Shown here piece after piece: positions 9,179-19,337 of a stretch of 64,000 nucleotides of DNA (its first letter is position 1; each line of letters starts with the position of its first letter). Made by a program: the position numbers and the translations under genes. The notes beneath the pieces were generated by a model. The model was not told the origin of the DNA and did not search any database. It saw nothing but the letters and a program-made list of their open reading frames with translations. Source of the stretch: Nocardioides sp. Root1257 (GTDB taxonomy: Bacteria; Actinomycetota; Actinomycetes; Propionibacteriales; Nocardioidaceae); NCBI RefSeq assembly GCF_001425175.1, contig NZ_LMDV01000001.1:827454-891453 (forward strand), given 5' to 3'.

Positions 9179-10146
9179 CTAGCGGCTGCGCAGGGCCAGG
9201 TAGACGGCCCGGACGCCGACGGCACGCTCGAGCTCGCGCACGACGCTGCCGAAGAACTGCTCGCGGTAGGTCTCGTCGGTCACGGTCGACACCGTCAGGT
9301 AGAGCCCGGAGACGACGCGAGGAAGGTCGACACCTGGACCAGCGCTCGTGAGGTGTTGAACTTCGGGTCGGTCTGCCAGGCCTCCATCACGTTGCCGGTC
9401 ATGATCAACGTCCCGAAGAGCATCAGGAACGCGAACACCGACAGTGACAGCAGCAGCACCTGCACGACCTGGACGATCATCAGCACCAGGATCAGGTTCC
9501 AGCGCTCGTAGCCGGTGACCTCGGCGTACGACGCGGGGTCGGCGTCCGGATCGTCGACCAGCTCCCGGCACGCCTCGGCGAGCGGCGTCTTCGCGCAGGT
9601 GCGGAGCAGGAACGCGTCGTCGACGTCGTCGTCGGCGCGGTCCACCTCCTCGGGCAGCCGGACGAAGAGGAATCCCACCGCCAGCGTCGCGAAGAGCAGC
9701 ACCACGAGCCAGAGCGAGCCGACGGTGAGGTTGCCGCCGACCTGCCACATCTCGGTGTTGATGAAGAGGAACGTGATCGCGAGCAGCAGCAGCGGCAGCG
9801 CCCGCGTGGTCATGGGGAGCAGCAGCCGGACGCTGCCCGAGGTCCGACTGAGCGCCCAGCCGACGATCGGACGGGCGCGCAGCGCGGTCAGGGCGTACCA
9901 GAGCGCGGCGAGCAGCACGATCGCCAGCAGCACGCCCGGTCCGGCGGTGATCTCGTCGGAGAACCACGCGAGACCCACGCCGGCGGCGATGGCGAGGATG
10001 CCGACGCCGACGAGCAGCGGCAGGGTCCGGCCCGGCCGCAGCGCGGCGCGTACGGCGGCCCGCTCGGTCGGCACGAAGTAGGGCAGGCCGTGCCGCTGGA
10101 ACCACGCCTCGGCAGCCGCCAGGGGCTCGGCGGGCTCGGGATCCAT
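9179..10146 (-). pseudogene. Multi-pass membrane protein gene with frameshift near 3' end
   Basis: From ATG 10146 the frame encodes MDPEPAEPLAAAEAWF and then about five or six strongly hydrophobic helices, with an acidic cytoplasmic stretch (EEVDRADDDVDDAF). This frame ends early at 9295. The expected continuation, VVSGLYLTVSTVTDETYR to LALRSR, lies in another frame ending at TAG 9179-9181. A single missing base around 9317-9319 would join them. This is either a real inactivating mutation or a sequence error. I do not recognise the family. The start overlaps the ribF stop as TGATG, so it is coupled to ribF. Confidence 0.75.
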
Positions 10147-11078
10147 CAGCCCAGCAGCTCGCGGGCTCGGTCGACGTCGGCCGTCATCTGCTCGACGAGC
10201 GCCTCGACGGAGTCGAACGCCACCATGCCGCGCAGCCGCTCGACGAAGCTGACCTCGACCTCCACGCCGTACAGCTCGAGGTCGGTGCGGTCGAGCACGT
10301 AGCTCTCGACGCGTCGGTCGCGCACGCCGTCGAAGGTCGGGTTGGTGCCGACGCTGATCGCCGCCGGGTAGGTCTCCCCCGTGTCGCGGCGGCGCAGCCA
10401 GCCCGCGTAGACGCCGTCCGGCGGCGCCGCGGTCATCGCGTCGGTCGGCACGTTGGCGGTCGGGAACCCGAGCCCGCGACCGCGCTGGTCGCCCTGCACG
10501 ACGACGCCGCGCACGGCGTACGGCCGACCGAGCGCCTCGGCGGCCCCGGCCACGTCTCCGGCAGCCAGGCTCATCCGGACGTACGTCGAGGACCACACCT
10601 GCGGTCCGCCGTCGAGCGGGATGCCCTCGGCGGTGAAGCCGAGGCGGGACCCCGCCTCGCGCAGCGTCGCCACGTCACCGGCAGCGCGGCTGCCGAAGCG
10701 GAAGTTCGCGCCGACCACGACGGCGGCGGCGTGCAGGCTGTCGACGAGCACCCGCTCGATGAACTCCTCGGGCGACCAGCTCGCCACGGCGCGGTCGAAG
10801 GGCACCGCCAGCACGTAGTCGGCGCCGACCGAGCCGAGCAGCTCGGCCCGCACCTCCAGCGAGGTCAGCGTCGTGGGCGCGTGCTCGGGACGCAGCACCG
10901 CCATCGGGTGCGGGTCGAAGGTGACCGCCACGACCGGCAGCGACCGCTCGTCCGCGAGCTCGCGGGCGCGGGCGAGCACGTGACGGTGCCCGAGGTGGAC
11001 GCCGTCGAAGTTGCCGATCACGACGGTGGTCGGACCGAGGTCACCCGGGACCTCGTCGAGGGAGCGCCAGATCTGCAC
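10146..11078 (-). CDS. ribF: Bifunctional riboflavin kinase / FAD synthetase
   Basis: Makes FMN from riboflavin and then FAD from FMN. The N-terminal nucleotidyltransferase domain shows VVIGNFDGVHLGHRHVL and a TFDPHP motif. The C-terminal riboflavin kinase domain shows GRGLGFPTANV and ISVGTNPTF. Length is 310 residues from GTG 11078, normal for RibF. I chose this start because VQIWRSLDEVP aligns with the usual RibF beginning; a GTG three codons upstream is an alternative. It follows truB by 22 bases, the standard truB-ribF arrangement. Confidence 0.93.
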   Translation of the reverse strand: MQIWRSLDEVPGDLGPTTVVIGNFDGVHLGHRHVLARARELADERSLPVVAVTFDPHPMAVLRPEHAPTTLTSLEVRAELLGSVGADYVLAVPFDRAVASWSPEEFIERVLVDSLHAAAVVVGANFRFGSRAAGDVATLREAGSRLGFTAEGIPLDGGPQVWSSTYVRMSLAAGDVAGAAEALGRPYAVRGVVVQGDQRGRGLGFPTANVPTDAMTAAPPDGVYAGWLRRRDTGETYPAAISVGTNPTFDGVRDRRVESYVLDRTDLELYGVEVEVSFVERLRGMVAFDSVEALVEQMTADVDRARELLG

Positions 11079-11100
11079 GGCGCACACACTATCGAGAGGG

Positions 11101-11982
11101 TCAGACGAAGACGGCCACTGCCCGGGCCCGTCCATCCTTCGGTTCGTAGAGTGCGAGGAACTCGCCGTCCGGTGCGAACACCGCGGTGAGCCCGTCGAGG
11201 TCGACGTCGAGCGCCCTTCCCACCCGTACGTCGTCGGCCTGCTCGCCGTCCAGCTCGTGACTGGCGAAGGCCGCTCGGGCGGCGTCGGCGATCGGCATCA
11301 GGGCGCCCTGCAGTCCGGGAGGGGCCTCCCCCAGCTGGTCGAGCGTGCGGGCGCTCGCGAGGTCGTAGGGACCGACCGCCGTGCGCCGCAGCGCCGTCAG
11401 GTGGCCGCCGACCCCGAGGCGGGCGCCGAGGTCTCGCGCGATGGCGCGGATGTAGGTGCCGCTCGAGCAGCGCACCGAGACGTCGACGTCCACGGTCTCG
11501 CCCTCCGTGCGGACCTCGCGCACGGTCAGCTCGTGCACGGTGACGGGCCGGGCCTTCAGCGCGACCTCCTCGCCGTCGCGGACGCGCTGGTAGGCGCGCT
11601 TGCCGTCGACCTTGATCGCCGAGACCGCCGTCGGCACCTGGAGCAGCTCGCCCACGAACTCGGCTGCCGCCGCCCGGACGACCGCCTCCTCCAGCCCGGC
11701 CGCGAAGACCGTCGCAGTGACCTCGCCCTCGGCGTCGTCCGTGGTCGTCGCGACGCCGAGCCGGATCGTGGCGTCGTAGCCCTTCTCCGTCAGCATCAGG
11801 TGCCCGAGCAGCCGGGTGGCGCGGTTGATCCCGAGGACCAGCACGCCGGTCGCCATCGGGTCGAGCGTGCCCGCGTGCCCGACCTTGCGGGTGCCCGCCA
11901 GCCGACGGACCCGGGAGACGACGTCGTGCGACGTCATGCCCCCGGACTTGTCGACGACGACCAGGCCGGACTCAGTCGTCAT
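11101..11982 (-). CDS. truB: tRNA pseudouridine-55 synthase
   Basis: Converts U55 of the tRNA T-loop to pseudouridine. The 293-residue protein begins [20 protein letters not shown] and has the catalytic Asp41 in [16 protein letters not shown]. Later come the [16 protein letters not shown] motif and a short C-terminal PUA-like extension ending RARAVAVFV, as in actinobacterial TruB. ATG 11982 lies within the rbfA coding region, an 11-base overlap. Confidence 0.95.
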   Translation of the reverse strand: MTTESGLVVVDKSGGMTSHDVVSRVRRLAGTRKVGHAGTLDPMATGVLVLGINRATRLLGHLMLTEKGYDATIRLGVATTTDDAEGEVTATVFAAGLEEAVVRAAAAEFVGELLQVPTAVSAIKVDGKRAYQRVRDGEEVALKARPVTVHELTVREVRTEGETVDVDVSVRCSSGTYIRAIARDLGARLGVGGHLTALRRTAVGPYDLASARTLDQLGEAPPGLQGALMPIADAARAAFASHELDGEQADDVRVGRALDVDLDGLTAVFAPDGEFLALYEPKDGRARAVAVFV

Positions 11983-12430
11983 CGAGGTCGTCGCCCTCGG
12001 CGACCTCGCGCGGCTTCTTGTACGGGTCCTCGTCGCCGGCGTACGTCGCCACCCGGCGGGCCGCGACCTCGTCGTCGGCCGCCTTGGCCCGGGCGAGCAC
12101 CTCGTCGAGGTGTCGCGCCGTCTCGGGCAGCGCGTCGGCGATGAAGGTCAGCGTCGGCGCCGTACGGGTGCCGAGCTGCTTGGCGACCTCGGACCGGATC
12201 AGGCCCTTGGCCGACTCGAGCGCGGCGGCGGTGCCGGCCAGCGCGGCCTCGTCGTCACCGGTGGCGTCGAGGACGGTGTAGAAGATCGTCGCCTGCTGCG
12301 AGTCGCCGGTGACCCGGACGTCGGTGACGGTGACGAACCCCAGTCGCGGGTCCTTGATCCGTCGTTCCAGCATCTCCGCGACGATGACCTGGATGCGGTC
12401 GGCGATCTTGCGGACGCGTGGGTTGCTCAT
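11972..12430 (-). CDS. rbfA: 30S ribosome-binding factor A
   Basis: Late-stage 30S subunit maturation factor, 152 residues, with a KH-like fold. It opens [19 protein letters not shown] and carries [16 protein letters not shown], both typical of RbfA. The C-terminal tail ([16 protein letters not shown] onward) is charged and extends past the usual core, as is common in high-GC Gram-positives. An AGGAG site lies about 12 bases before ATG 12430. It is separated from infB by a strong hairpin. Confidence 0.95.
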   Translation of the reverse strand: MSNPRVRKIADRIQVIVAEMLERRIKDPRLGFVTVTDVRVTGDSQQATIFYTVLDATGDDEAALAGTAAALESAKGLIRSEVAKQLGTRTAPTLTFIADALPETARHLDEVLARAKAADDEVAARRVATYAGDEDPYKKPREVAEGDDLDDD

Positions 12431-12457
12431 GACTCTTTCTTACTCCTAGACGCCGAA

Positions 12458-12487
12458 CGGCGCAGTCCCCGGTCGGGGACTGCGCCG
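12458..12487 (-). terminator. Hairpin between infB and rbfA
   Basis: A perfect 13-bp inverted repeat with a 4-base loop lies 13 bases after the infB stop. The arms are CGGCGCAGTCCCC (12458-12470) and GGGGACTGCGCCG (12475-12487). No T-run follows in the leftward direction, and the rbfA ribosome site starts about 10 bases beyond. It could be a partial terminator or an mRNA processing/stability hairpin that lowers rbfA-truB-ribF expression. Confidence 0.7.
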
Positions 12488-12499
12488 TCTGGACGTTGC

Positions 12500-15352
12500 T
12501 CAGCTGCGGGGGATTTCCTTCATCTCGAAGGCTTCGATGATGTCGCCCTCGCGGATGTCCTGGAAGTTGCGCAGCACCAGACCACACTCGAAGCCCTCGC
12601 GGACCTCGGACGCGTCGTCCTTCTCGCGCTTGAGCGACGCCAGGTCGAGGTTGTCGGCGACCACGGCGCTGTCCCGGAGGACCCGCACCTTGGCGTTGCG
12701 ACGGATGACACCGCTGGTGACCATGCAACCCGCGATGTTGCCGATCTTCGACGAGCGGAAGATCGCACGGATCTCCGCCTGGCCGAGGGTCGACTCCTCG
12801 AACTCCGGCTTGAGCATGCCCTTGAGGGCCGCCTCGATCTCCTCGATGGCCTGGTAGATGACCGAGTAGTACCGGATCTCCACGCCTTCCTTCTCCGCCA
12901 TCTCGGTCGCCTTGCCCTGGGGCCGGACGTTGAAGCCGATGATGATGGCGTCGGAGGCCGCGGCCAGGTCGACGTTGGTCTCGGTGATCGCACCGACACC
13001 GCGGTCGATGACGCGGATGCTGACCTCGTCGCCGACGTCGATCTGCGACAGGGCGTCCTCGAGAGCCTCGACGGAACCGGACACATCGCCCTTGAGGATG
13101 AGGTTGAGCTCCTGGCTCGCACCCTTCTCCATGGAGGCCATGAAGTCCTCGAGCGTCCGACGCACGCGGCGCTTGGCCTGCATGGCCGCCCGCTCGCGCG
13201 ACTCGCGCTTCTCGGCGATCTGACGCGCCATCCGGTCGTCCTCGACCACGATGAACGTCTGACCGGCACCCGGGACCGCGGTGAGACCGAGGACCATCGC
13301 GGGACGCGACGGATCGGCCTCGGTGATGTTGTCACCGTGCTCGTCGAGCATCGCGCGAACGCGGCCGTAGCCGGCACCCGCGACGATCGAGTCACCCACG
13401 CGCAGCGTGCCGCGCTGGACCAGCACCGTGGCGACCGGACCGCGACCGCGGTCCAGGTGCGCCTCGACGACGAGACCCTGGGCGTCCTGGTTCGGGTTGG
13501 CCCGCAGGTCGAGCGACGCGTCGGCGGTCAGGATGACGGCCTCGAGCAGCTTGTCGAGGTTGAGCTCGGACTTCGCGGAGACGTCGACGAACATGCTGTC
13601 GCCGCCGTACTCCTCGGGGACCAGGCCGTACTCGGTCAGCTGGCCACGGACCTTGGTCGGGTCCGCCTCCGGCTTGTCGATCTTGTTGACCGCGACCACG
13701 ATCGGGACGCCGGCGGCCTTGGCGTGGTTGAGCGCCTCCACCGTCTGCGGCATGACGCCGTCGTCGGCCGCGACCACGAGGATCGCGATGTCGGTGGCCT
13801 GCGCACCACGGGCACGCATGGCGGTGAACGCCTCGTGACCCGGGGTGTCGATGAAGGTGATGCGACGCTCGTCGCCGTCCACCTCGGCCGTGACCTGGTA
13901 GGCACCGATGTGCTGGGTGATGCCACCGGCCTCCTTGTCGACGACGTTCGCGTTGCGCAGCGCGTCGAGGAGCTTGGTCTTGCCGTGGTCGACGTGACCC
14001 ATGACGGTCACGACCGGCGGCCGGATGGCCAGGTCGCCCTCGTCGCCCTCGTCCTCACCGAACTCGAGGTCGAAGGACTCGAGCAGCTCGCGGTCCTCGT
14101 CCTCCGGGGAGACGACCTGGACGACGTAGTTGAGCTCCTCACCGAGCAGCTCGAACGTCTCGTCGTTGACCGACTCGGTCGCCGTCACCATCTCGCCGAG
14201 CGAGAACAGCATCTGCACGAGCGAGGACACGTCGACGCCGATGCGCTCGGCGAAGTCGGTCAGGGACGCGCCACGCGGCAGCTTGACGGTCTCGCCGTCG
14301 CCCTTGCGGACGCGCACGCCGCCGATCGTCGGGGCCTGCATGGCCTCGAACTCCTGACGACGGGCCCGCTTCGACTTGCGACCACGACGCGACGGGCCAC
14401 CGGGGCGACCGAAGGCACCCTGGGTCTGGCCACGCTGACCGGGACGGCCACCGCCGGGACGACCGCCGCCGCTGGGACCGAAGCCACCGGGACGACCCGG
14501 AGCACCGGCGCCGGCACCGGCCGGAGCGCCGCGACCGGGCGCGCCACCGCGACCCGGAGCGCCACCACGGGCGCCGGGACCACCGGGACCACGACCGCCA
14601 CCGGGACCACCGGGGCCACGGCCGCCGGGGCCACCGCCGAAGGCGGCCGGGGACTTGGGCATCATCGCCGGGTTGGGGCGCGGCATGCCCGGACGACCGG
14701 GCGCGCCACCGTCACGAGCGCCCGGAGGACGCGGCGGACGGTTCTCGCCACCCGGGGCACCGGGAGCGGCAGGAGCGCCGCCCGGAGCACCCTCGCGGGC
14801 CGGGGCAGGCCGACGGCCCATCCCCTGGCTGGACGCGAACGGGTTGTTGCCGGGGCGGGTGCCGCCGGGCTTGCCCACCGGACGGGGGGCCGGAGCCTTC
14901 GGGGACGCCGAGGCAGCGGGCGCCTCCGGCTCGGCCGGGGGCTCGGTCGCCGCGGGCGGCTCGGGAGCCGGCTCCGGAGCGGCGGCCTTCTTCGGACCGG
15001 GGCGCGGGGCGGTCGGCGCCTCGGGCGCGGCGGCCGCGGCGGCCTCGGCCACCGGCTCGGCGACGGGGGCTGCCGGAGCCTCGGGCTCGACAACCTCGAC
15101 GGGGGCGGGGGCCGCAGCGGCCTTCTTGGCAGGTGCCTTGGGGGCCGGCTTGGCGGGCGCCGGGGCGGCGGCCGCGGGGGCCTCGGCCTTCAGCTTGTCG
15201 CCGTACTCCTTGCGGAAACGCATCTCCGCGGGGAGCTCGACGGTGGAGCTCGCCGACTTGACGAACTCCCCCATCTCCTTGAACTTCTCGAGAACGAACT
15301 TGCTCTCGACGCCGAACTCCTTGGCGAGTTCGTGAACTCGGGTCTTAGCCAC
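12500..15352 (-). CDS. infB: Translation initiation factor IF-2
   Basis: GTPase that brings initiator tRNA to the ribosome; 950 residues. An N-terminal IF2_N domain ([18 protein letters not shown]) is followed by a long Ala/Pro/Gly/Arg-rich low-complexity stretch (about 60-310), then a second IF2_N-like region ([16 protein letters not shown]). The G domain begins with [14 protein letters not shown] near residue 450 and includes DTPGHEAF and NKIDKP, followed by the C-terminal beta-barrels. The start is GTG 15352 with an AGAAGGAGA site. The 102-bp leader between ylxR and infB holds a small AACTCA-TCG-TGAGTT hairpin. Confidence 0.97.
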   Translation of the reverse strand: MAKTRVHELAKEFGVESKFVLEKFKEMGEFVKSASSTVELPAEMRFRKEYGDKLKAEAPAAAAPAPAKPAPKAPAKKAAAAPAPVEVVEPEAPAAPVAEPVAEAAAAAAPEAPTAPRPGPKKAAAPEPAPEPPAATEPPAEPEAPAASASPKAPAPRPVGKPGGTRPGNNPFASSQGMGRRPAPAREGAPGGAPAAPGAPGGENRPPRPPGARDGGAPGRPGMPRPNPAMMPKSPAAFGGGPGGRGPGGPGGGRGPGGPGARGGAPGRGGAPGRGAPAGAGAGAPGRPGGFGPSGGGRPGGGRPGQRGQTQGAFGRPGGPSRRGRKSKRARRQEFEAMQAPTIGGVRVRKGDGETVKLPRGASLTDFAERIGVDVSSLVQMLFSLGEMVTATESVNDETFELLGEELNYVVQVVSPEDEDRELLESFDLEFGEDEGDEGDLAIRPPVVTVMGHVDHGKTKLLDALRNANVVDKEAGGITQHIGAYQVTAEVDGDERRITFIDTPGHEAFTAMRARGAQATDIAILVVAADDGVMPQTVEALNHAKAAGVPIVVAVNKIDKPEADPTKVRGQLTEYGLVPEEYGGDSMFVDVSAKSELNLDKLLEAVILTADASLDLRANPNQDAQGLVVEAHLDRGRGPVATVLVQRGTLRVGDSIVAGAGYGRVRAMLDEHGDNITEADPSRPAMVLGLTAVPGAGQTFIVVEDDRMARQIAEKRESRERAAMQAKRRVRRTLEDFMASMEKGASQELNLILKGDVSGSVEALEDALSQIDVGDEVSIRVIDRGVGAITETNVDLAAASDAIIIGFNVRPQGKATEMAEKEGVEIRYYSVIYQAIEEIEAALKGMLKPEFEESTLGQAEIRAIFRSSKIGNIAGCMVTSGVIRRNAKVRVLRDSAVVADNLDLASLKREKDDASEVREGFECGLVLRNFQDIREGDIIEAFEMKEIPRS

Positions 15353-15454
15353 GCTTCTCCTTCTGGCCTGAGACCCGGGTCCAGTTCTCTGCTGGGGGGT
15401 GGTTCAGACCGTTAGTGGGGTGTGCAAACTCATCGTGAGTTACTCATCGAGTGC

Positions 15455-15790
15455 TCATGAGCTGCTGCTCCAGTCTCTGTCGGTCGATCGGGGTTGGTGT
15501 ACGTGCGAGAGGTAGTCACCCACCGGTGCGCTGGAGAGCCCCGTCGTGACCCGAAGGGCACGGCCGAAAGCCTTCCGGCGTACCGCGAGCTCGAAGCACT
15601 CGGCGGTGGGGTGCAGGTGCGCTCCCCGGCCGGGTGCGGTGGCTGTCGGATCGGGTACGGCGGCCGCGTGACCGTCTGCATCCGAGCCGGCGGTCACCCG
15701 CAACAACTCGCTCTTCGCGGCTCGTGCCCGGCACCCGACGCACGTCCGGACGGGGCCCGGGCATGCAGAAGAGATGTGTTCACTCGCCAC
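15455..15790 (-). CDS. ylxR: YlxR family nucleoid/RNA-binding protein (DUF448)
   Basis: Small basic protein of about 111 residues with the YlxR signature VRTCVGCRARAAKSELLRV near its start and GRGAHLHPTAECFELAVRRKAFGRAL in two parts later. Family members bind nucleic acid and usually lie between nusA and infB. Here infB follows as expected, but nusA is 1.5 kb away behind two inserted rightward genes. The start is uncertain: GTG 15790 is preferred because GGTAGGG lies 8 bases upstream; TTG 15799 would add three residues. The C-terminal tail ends in a serine run. Confidence 0.85.
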   Translation of the reverse strand: MASEHISSACPGPVRTCVGCRARAAKSELLRVTAGSDADGHAAAVPDPTATAPGRGAHLHPTAECFELAVRRKAFGRALRVTTGLSSAPVGDYLSHVHQPRSTDRDWSSSS

Positions 15791-15857
15791 TGACGACAAC
15801 CCTACCGCGCTGGCCCCACCTATTTCGAACCGGGGCGTCGCGTCCTACCGTCATCGC

Positions 15858-16613
15858 GTGAGCGTCTTCGCGGAGGACTTCGACGGCGCCGACCTCGACA
15901 GGACGACCTGGCTGACGTCGTACCTGCCGGTGTGGAGCTCGACCGCGGCGAGCGCCGCGTCGTACACCGTGGACAACGGCCTGCTGACGCTCACCATTCC
16001 CCCGGCCCAGGGTCTGTGGTGCCCGGACGACCACCAGCCGCCGCTGCGCGTCTCGGGGATCCAGTCCGGCAGCGTCTCCGGCCCGGTGGGCAGCACCCGC
16101 GGCCAGCAGCGGTTCCGCGAGGGTCAGACGGTACGGGAGGAGCAGCCCCGCTTCGAGGGGTGGCTCCCCCGCTCGGGGCGCGTCGAGGTCCGGTGCGCGA
16201 TGACCCTCTCCCCACGGTCGATGGCGGCGCTGTGGCTGAGCGGCTTCGAGGACGACCCGGACCAGCTCCACTGCGGCGAGCTCTGCGTCGTCGAGGTGTT
16301 CGGGAAGGACCTCGGGGCCGGGCCGTCGGCCGAGGTCGGCGTCGGCATCAAGGCGTTCCGGGACCCGGCGCTGCGCCAGGACTTCGCGGCGCCCCGCCTC
16401 CCGATCGACGTGACCGACTTCCACACGTACGCCGTCGACTGGGACGCCGCCGAGGCGGTCTTCACGGTGGACGGCGCGGTCGTCCGACGGTGCCCCGACC
16501 CGCCGACGTACCCGATGCAGGTCATGGTCGCCGTCTTCGACTTCCCCGACTGGTCCAACGGCGACGACGACCACCTCGTGCCGGCACTGACGGTGGACTG
16601 GATTCGGGAGTAG
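15858..16613 (+). CDS. Glycoside hydrolase family 16-like protein
   Basis: Predicted beta-jelly-roll protein of 251 residues resembling GH16 glucanases: it opens with EDFDGADLDRTTW, has a GRVEVRCAM strand, and ends with FHTYAVDWDAAEAVFTVDG. At the GH16 catalytic position I read GELCVVEVFGKD. The two catalytic glutamates keep the E-x-D-x-x-E spacing, but Cys replaces the middle Asp. No signal peptide is visible, odd for a secreted glucanase. A TACCGT box ends 6 bases before GTG 15858 and no ribosome site is present, so it looks leaderless. It may be a non-catalytic sugar-binding relative. Confidence 0.7.
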   Translation: MSVFAEDFDGADLDRTTWLTSYLPVWSSTAASAASYTVDNGLLTLTIPPAQGLWCPDDHQPPLRVSGIQSGSVSGPVGSTRGQQRFREGQTVREEQPRFEGWLPRSGRVEVRCAMTLSPRSMAALWLSGFEDDPDQLHCGELCVVEVFGKDLGAGPSAEVGVGIKAFRDPALRQDFAAPRLPIDVTDFHTYAVDWDAAEAVFTVDGAVVRRCPDPPTYPMQVMVAVFDFPDWSNGDDDHLVPALTVDWIRE

Positions 16614-16622
16614 GTTGCGGCG

Positions 16623-17342
16623 GTGCTCGCCACCGTCCTCGCACCGATCAGCCGTCGGCTGGTCTACCCGCGCGGCGAGACCCGGATCCCGGTCGAGGAC
16701 ACGTCGTACGACGTGACCGTGCGCGGCGCGCAGCTGCGCGGCTGGGTGCTCAACCCCGGGCGGGAGCACGCGCTCGTCTACTTCGGCGGCAACGGCGAGG
16801 CCCTGGGCTGGCTGCGCCCCGAGCTCGAACGGAGGTTCCCCGACCACACCAGCTATCTCGTCGCGTATCGCGGGTACGGCGCCAGCAGCGGGAAGCCGAG
16901 CCAGCGCGCGCTGGTCGCCGACGCGTTCGCGCTCGTCGACCACGCCGCGCACCGGCACCCCGAGGCTCCGGTCGACGTCGTCGGCCGCAGCCTCGGCAGC
17001 GGCGTCGCGGTGCAGGTCGCCGCGCACCGGCCGATCGAGCGCCTGGTGCTGGTCACCCCGTTCGACAGCCTGGCGGCGACCGCCGGCGACCTCTTCCCGC
17101 GGCTCCCGGTCCGGCACCTCGTCAAGGACCGGTGGGACTCCGCCGCGATCGCCCCCGAGATCACCGCCGACGTGCTGGTGGTGCGGGCCGGGCGGGACAC
17201 GCTGGTCCGGCCGGCGCGCACCGACGCGCTGCTCCGCGCGCTGCGACCGGACACCCACGTCGTCGACTTCCCCGACGCCGGTCACTCGGACGTGTCCGAA
17301 GACCCGGCGTACTGGAAGGCGATCGAGACGTTCCTCGCCTGA
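16623..17342 (+). CDS. Alpha/beta-hydrolase fold protein
   Basis: Cytoplasmic hydrolase of 239 residues, related to the BEM46/FrsA-type serine hydrolases. The nucleophile elbow is VVGRSLGSG (Ser123). The oxyanion region is [13 protein letters not shown], the acid is likely in [11 protein letters not shown], and the catalytic His is in [11 protein letters not shown]. Substrate is unknown. GTG 16623 lies 9 bases after the GH16-like gene, so the two form one unit. Its end is 6 bases from the convergent nusA end. Confidence 0.82.
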   Translation: MLATVLAPISRRLVYPRGETRIPVEDTSYDVTVRGAQLRGWVLNPGREHALVYFGGNGEALGWLRPELERRFPDHTSYLVAYRGYGASSGKPSQRALVADAFALVDHAAHRHPEAPVDVVGRSLGSGVAVQVAAHRPIERLVLVTPFDSLAATAGDLFPRLPVRHLVKDRWDSAAIAPEITADVLVVRAGRDTLVRPARTDALLRALRPDTHVVDFPDAGHSDVSEDPAYWKAIETFLA

Positions 17343-17348
17343 GGCCCC

Positions 17349-18338
17349 TCAGTCGACGGTCGGGTCCTCGGCCGGGGCCTCGTCGCTGCGGATGTCGATC
17401 CGCCAGCCGGTGAGCCGGGCCGCGAGGCGGGCGTTCTGGCCCTCCTTGCCGATGGCCAGCGACAGCTGGAAGTCGGGCACGACGACGCGCGCCGACCGCG
17501 CCTCCGCGTCGAGCACCTCGACCGAGGTGACCCGGGCCGGCGACAGGGCGTGGGCGACCATCTCGGCCGGGTCCTCCGACCAGTCGACGATGTCGATCTT
17601 CTCGCCGTGCAGCTCGGACATCACCGACCGCACCCGCTGGCCCATCGGGCCGATGCAGGCGCCCTTGGCGTTGACGCCCGACGCCGCGGACTTCACCGCG
17701 AGCTTGGTGCGGTGACCGGCCTCGCGGGCGATCGCCGCGATCTCGACGGTGCCGTCGGCGATCTCGGGCACCTCGAGGGCGAAGAGCTTCTTGACCAGGT
17801 TCGGGTGCGAGCGGGACAGGGTGACCTGCGGGCCCCGCATGCCCTTGCGGACCGAGACCACCAGGCACTTGATGCGCATGCCGTGCTCGTAGCGCTCCCC
17901 CGGCACCCGCTCGCCGACCGGCAGCAGCGCCTCGATCTTGCCGAGGTCGACCATCACGTCGTCGGGGTTGCGACCCTGCTGGATGATCCCCGAGATGATG
18001 TCGCCCTCCTTGCCGGCGAACTCACCGAACCGGATGTCGTCCTCGGCGTCGCGCAGGCGCTGCAGCATGATCTGCTTCGCCGTCGTCGCCGCGATCCGGC
18101 CGAAGCCCTCGGGCGTGTCCTCGTACTCGCCGACCACGGTGCCCTCGTCGTCGACCTCGGAGGCCATCACGGTGACGTGACCGCTCTTCCGGTCGAGCTC
18201 GACGCGCGCGTTCTCCTGCGCGCCCGGGGTCTTGTGGTACGCCGTGAGAAGCGCCTGCTCGATCGCTTCCACCAGCACGTCGAACGAGATCTCCTTCTCC
18301 CGCTCCAGCATGCGCAGGATGCTCATGTCGATGTCCAT
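17349..18338 (-). CDS. nusA: Transcription termination/antitermination factor NusA
   Basis: RNA polymerase-associated elongation factor, 329 residues. The N-terminal polymerase-binding domain opens [20 protein letters not shown]. An S1 domain follows (about 108-180), then two KH domains with [21 protein letters not shown] and [19 protein letters not shown]. The short acidic end is normal for actinobacteria, which lack the E. coli C-terminal repeats. ATG 18338 overlaps the rimP stop as TGATG. Confidence 0.96.
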   Translation of the reverse strand: MDIDMSILRMLEREKEISFDVLVEAIEQALLTAYHKTPGAQENARVELDRKSGHVTVMASEVDDEGTVVGEYEDTPEGFGRIAATTAKQIMLQRLRDAEDDIRFGEFAGKEGDIISGIIQQGRNPDDVMVDLGKIEALLPVGERVPGERYEHGMRIKCLVVSVRKGMRGPQVTLSRSHPNLVKKLFALEVPEIADGTVEIAAIAREAGHRTKLAVKSAASGVNAKGACIGPMGQRVRSVMSELHGEKIDIVDWSEDPAEMVAHALSPARVTSVEVLDAEARSARVVVPDFQLSLAIGKEGQNARLAARLTGWRIDIRSDEAPAEDPTVD

Positions 18339-18841
18339 CAGGCCCCCTCCTCTTCTCCGTCGTTGTCCGGCGTGCGCCGGTTGAACTCCACCTGGACCAG
18401 TGCCTTCTTCACGTCGGCGTACGCCACGTCGCGTCGCTGCCCGCTCACGTCGATGGCCGCCGACTCCGCGGAGGCCTCGAGGATCCGGCCGGTCACCGAC
18501 TCGCCGTCGGTGAAGGTGACCTTCACCAGGCGGTCCGCGTTGCGGCGCCAGTGCCGTTCCAGGGTGAGCGGGCGGTCCACGCCGCGCGAGGTGACCTCGA
18601 GCGTGTAGGGCTGCTCGCCCATCACGTCGGACTCGTCGAGGACCCGGTTGACCTCACGGGTCGCGTCGGCGACCTCGTCGAGGGTCACCCCGCCGTCCTT
18701 GTCGACGGCGATCCGCAGGATCCGGCGCTTGCCGGCCGGCGTGATGTCGACGGCCTCGATGTCGAGGTCCAGGGCGCGCAAGGGGTCGCCGAGCTCTGCC
18801 TCGATCTGGGCCCTGGTGGCGTCCTGGTTGGCACTGCTCAC
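18338..18841 (-). CDS. rimP: Ribosome maturation factor RimP
   Basis: 30S assembly factor of 167 residues. The N-terminal domain carries [19 protein letters not shown] and [18 protein letters not shown], and [15 protein letters not shown] precedes the SH3-like C-terminal domain. GTG 18841 has an AGGAGGT ribosome site 9 bases upstream. First gene of the leftward rimP-nusA unit, divergent from a lipoprotein gene. Confidence 0.93.
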   Translation of the reverse strand: MSSANQDATRAQIEAELGDPLRALDLDIEAVDITPAGKRRILRIAVDKDGGVTLDEVADATREVNRVLDESDVMGEQPYTLEVTSRGVDRPLTLERHWRRNADRLVKVTFTDGESVTGRILEASAESAAIDVSGQRRDVAYADVKKALVQVEFNRRTPDNDGEEEGA

Positions 18842-18938
18842 GGTGGGGCGACCTCCTTGTGCTGTTGTCGATCGTCCACGATAGCGGCTCCCGACCACAT
18901 CGACCGCACCCCGACAGGGTGCGACTAAGGTCGACGCC

Positions 18939-19337
18939 GTGCCAGCGGATCCCCAGCTCTCCCGTCGCGTCCTGCTGGCGGCCGGCGTGGTCGGCGCGAC
19001 CCTGGTCTCGGGCTGCGGCGAGGCCCGCTCGCCCGCAGCGGGCAGTGCCGACGACCCGGACTCGACGCTGGTCGACGAGGTGGTGGCGAGGATCACGGCG
19101 ACGGCCGAGATCTCCGCGCGAGTCCCGGACCTGGTCGCGCTGCACACCGCCCACCTCGGTGCGCTCGACGCCCCGCCCCCGGTCGCCGCGACGGCGCCCC
19201 CGGCGCGGCTGCTCCGCTCGGAGCGCCAGCTCCAGCGGTTCCTGGTCGACGCCGCCCTCCGCGCGGAAAGCGGCCCGCTGGCCCGCCTGCTCGCCTCGAT
19301 GTCGGCAGCGGTCTCGCAGCAGCTGGCGGTCCTGTGA
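18939..19337 (+). CDS. Small exported lipoprotein, unknown function
   Basis: Predicted lipoprotein of 132 residues. The N-terminus has a twin-arginine-like [20 protein letters not shown] segment, with the lipobox VSGC giving Cys27 as lipid site. The rest is Ala/Leu-rich helix with no family I recognise. GTG 18939 has no good ribosome site; a TAAGGT box (18926-18931) ends 7 bases before it, so it is probably leaderless. Its stop overlaps the next gene as GTGA, and the DUF4439 product downstream is likely its partner. Confidence 0.75.
   Translation: MPADPQLSRRVLLAAGVVGATLVSGCGEARSPAAGSADDPDSTLVDEVVARITATAEISARVPDLVALHTAHLGALDAPPPVAATAPPARLLRSERQLQRFLVDAALRAESGPLARLLASMSAAVSQQLAVL

Noticed and set aside
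11816..15415. A 1199-codon open frame on the plus strand
   Set aside because: It is antisense to infB, rbfA and truB. Its composition (Asp/Val/Leu/Arg/His-rich without motifs) is the mirror of GC-rich coding on the other strand.
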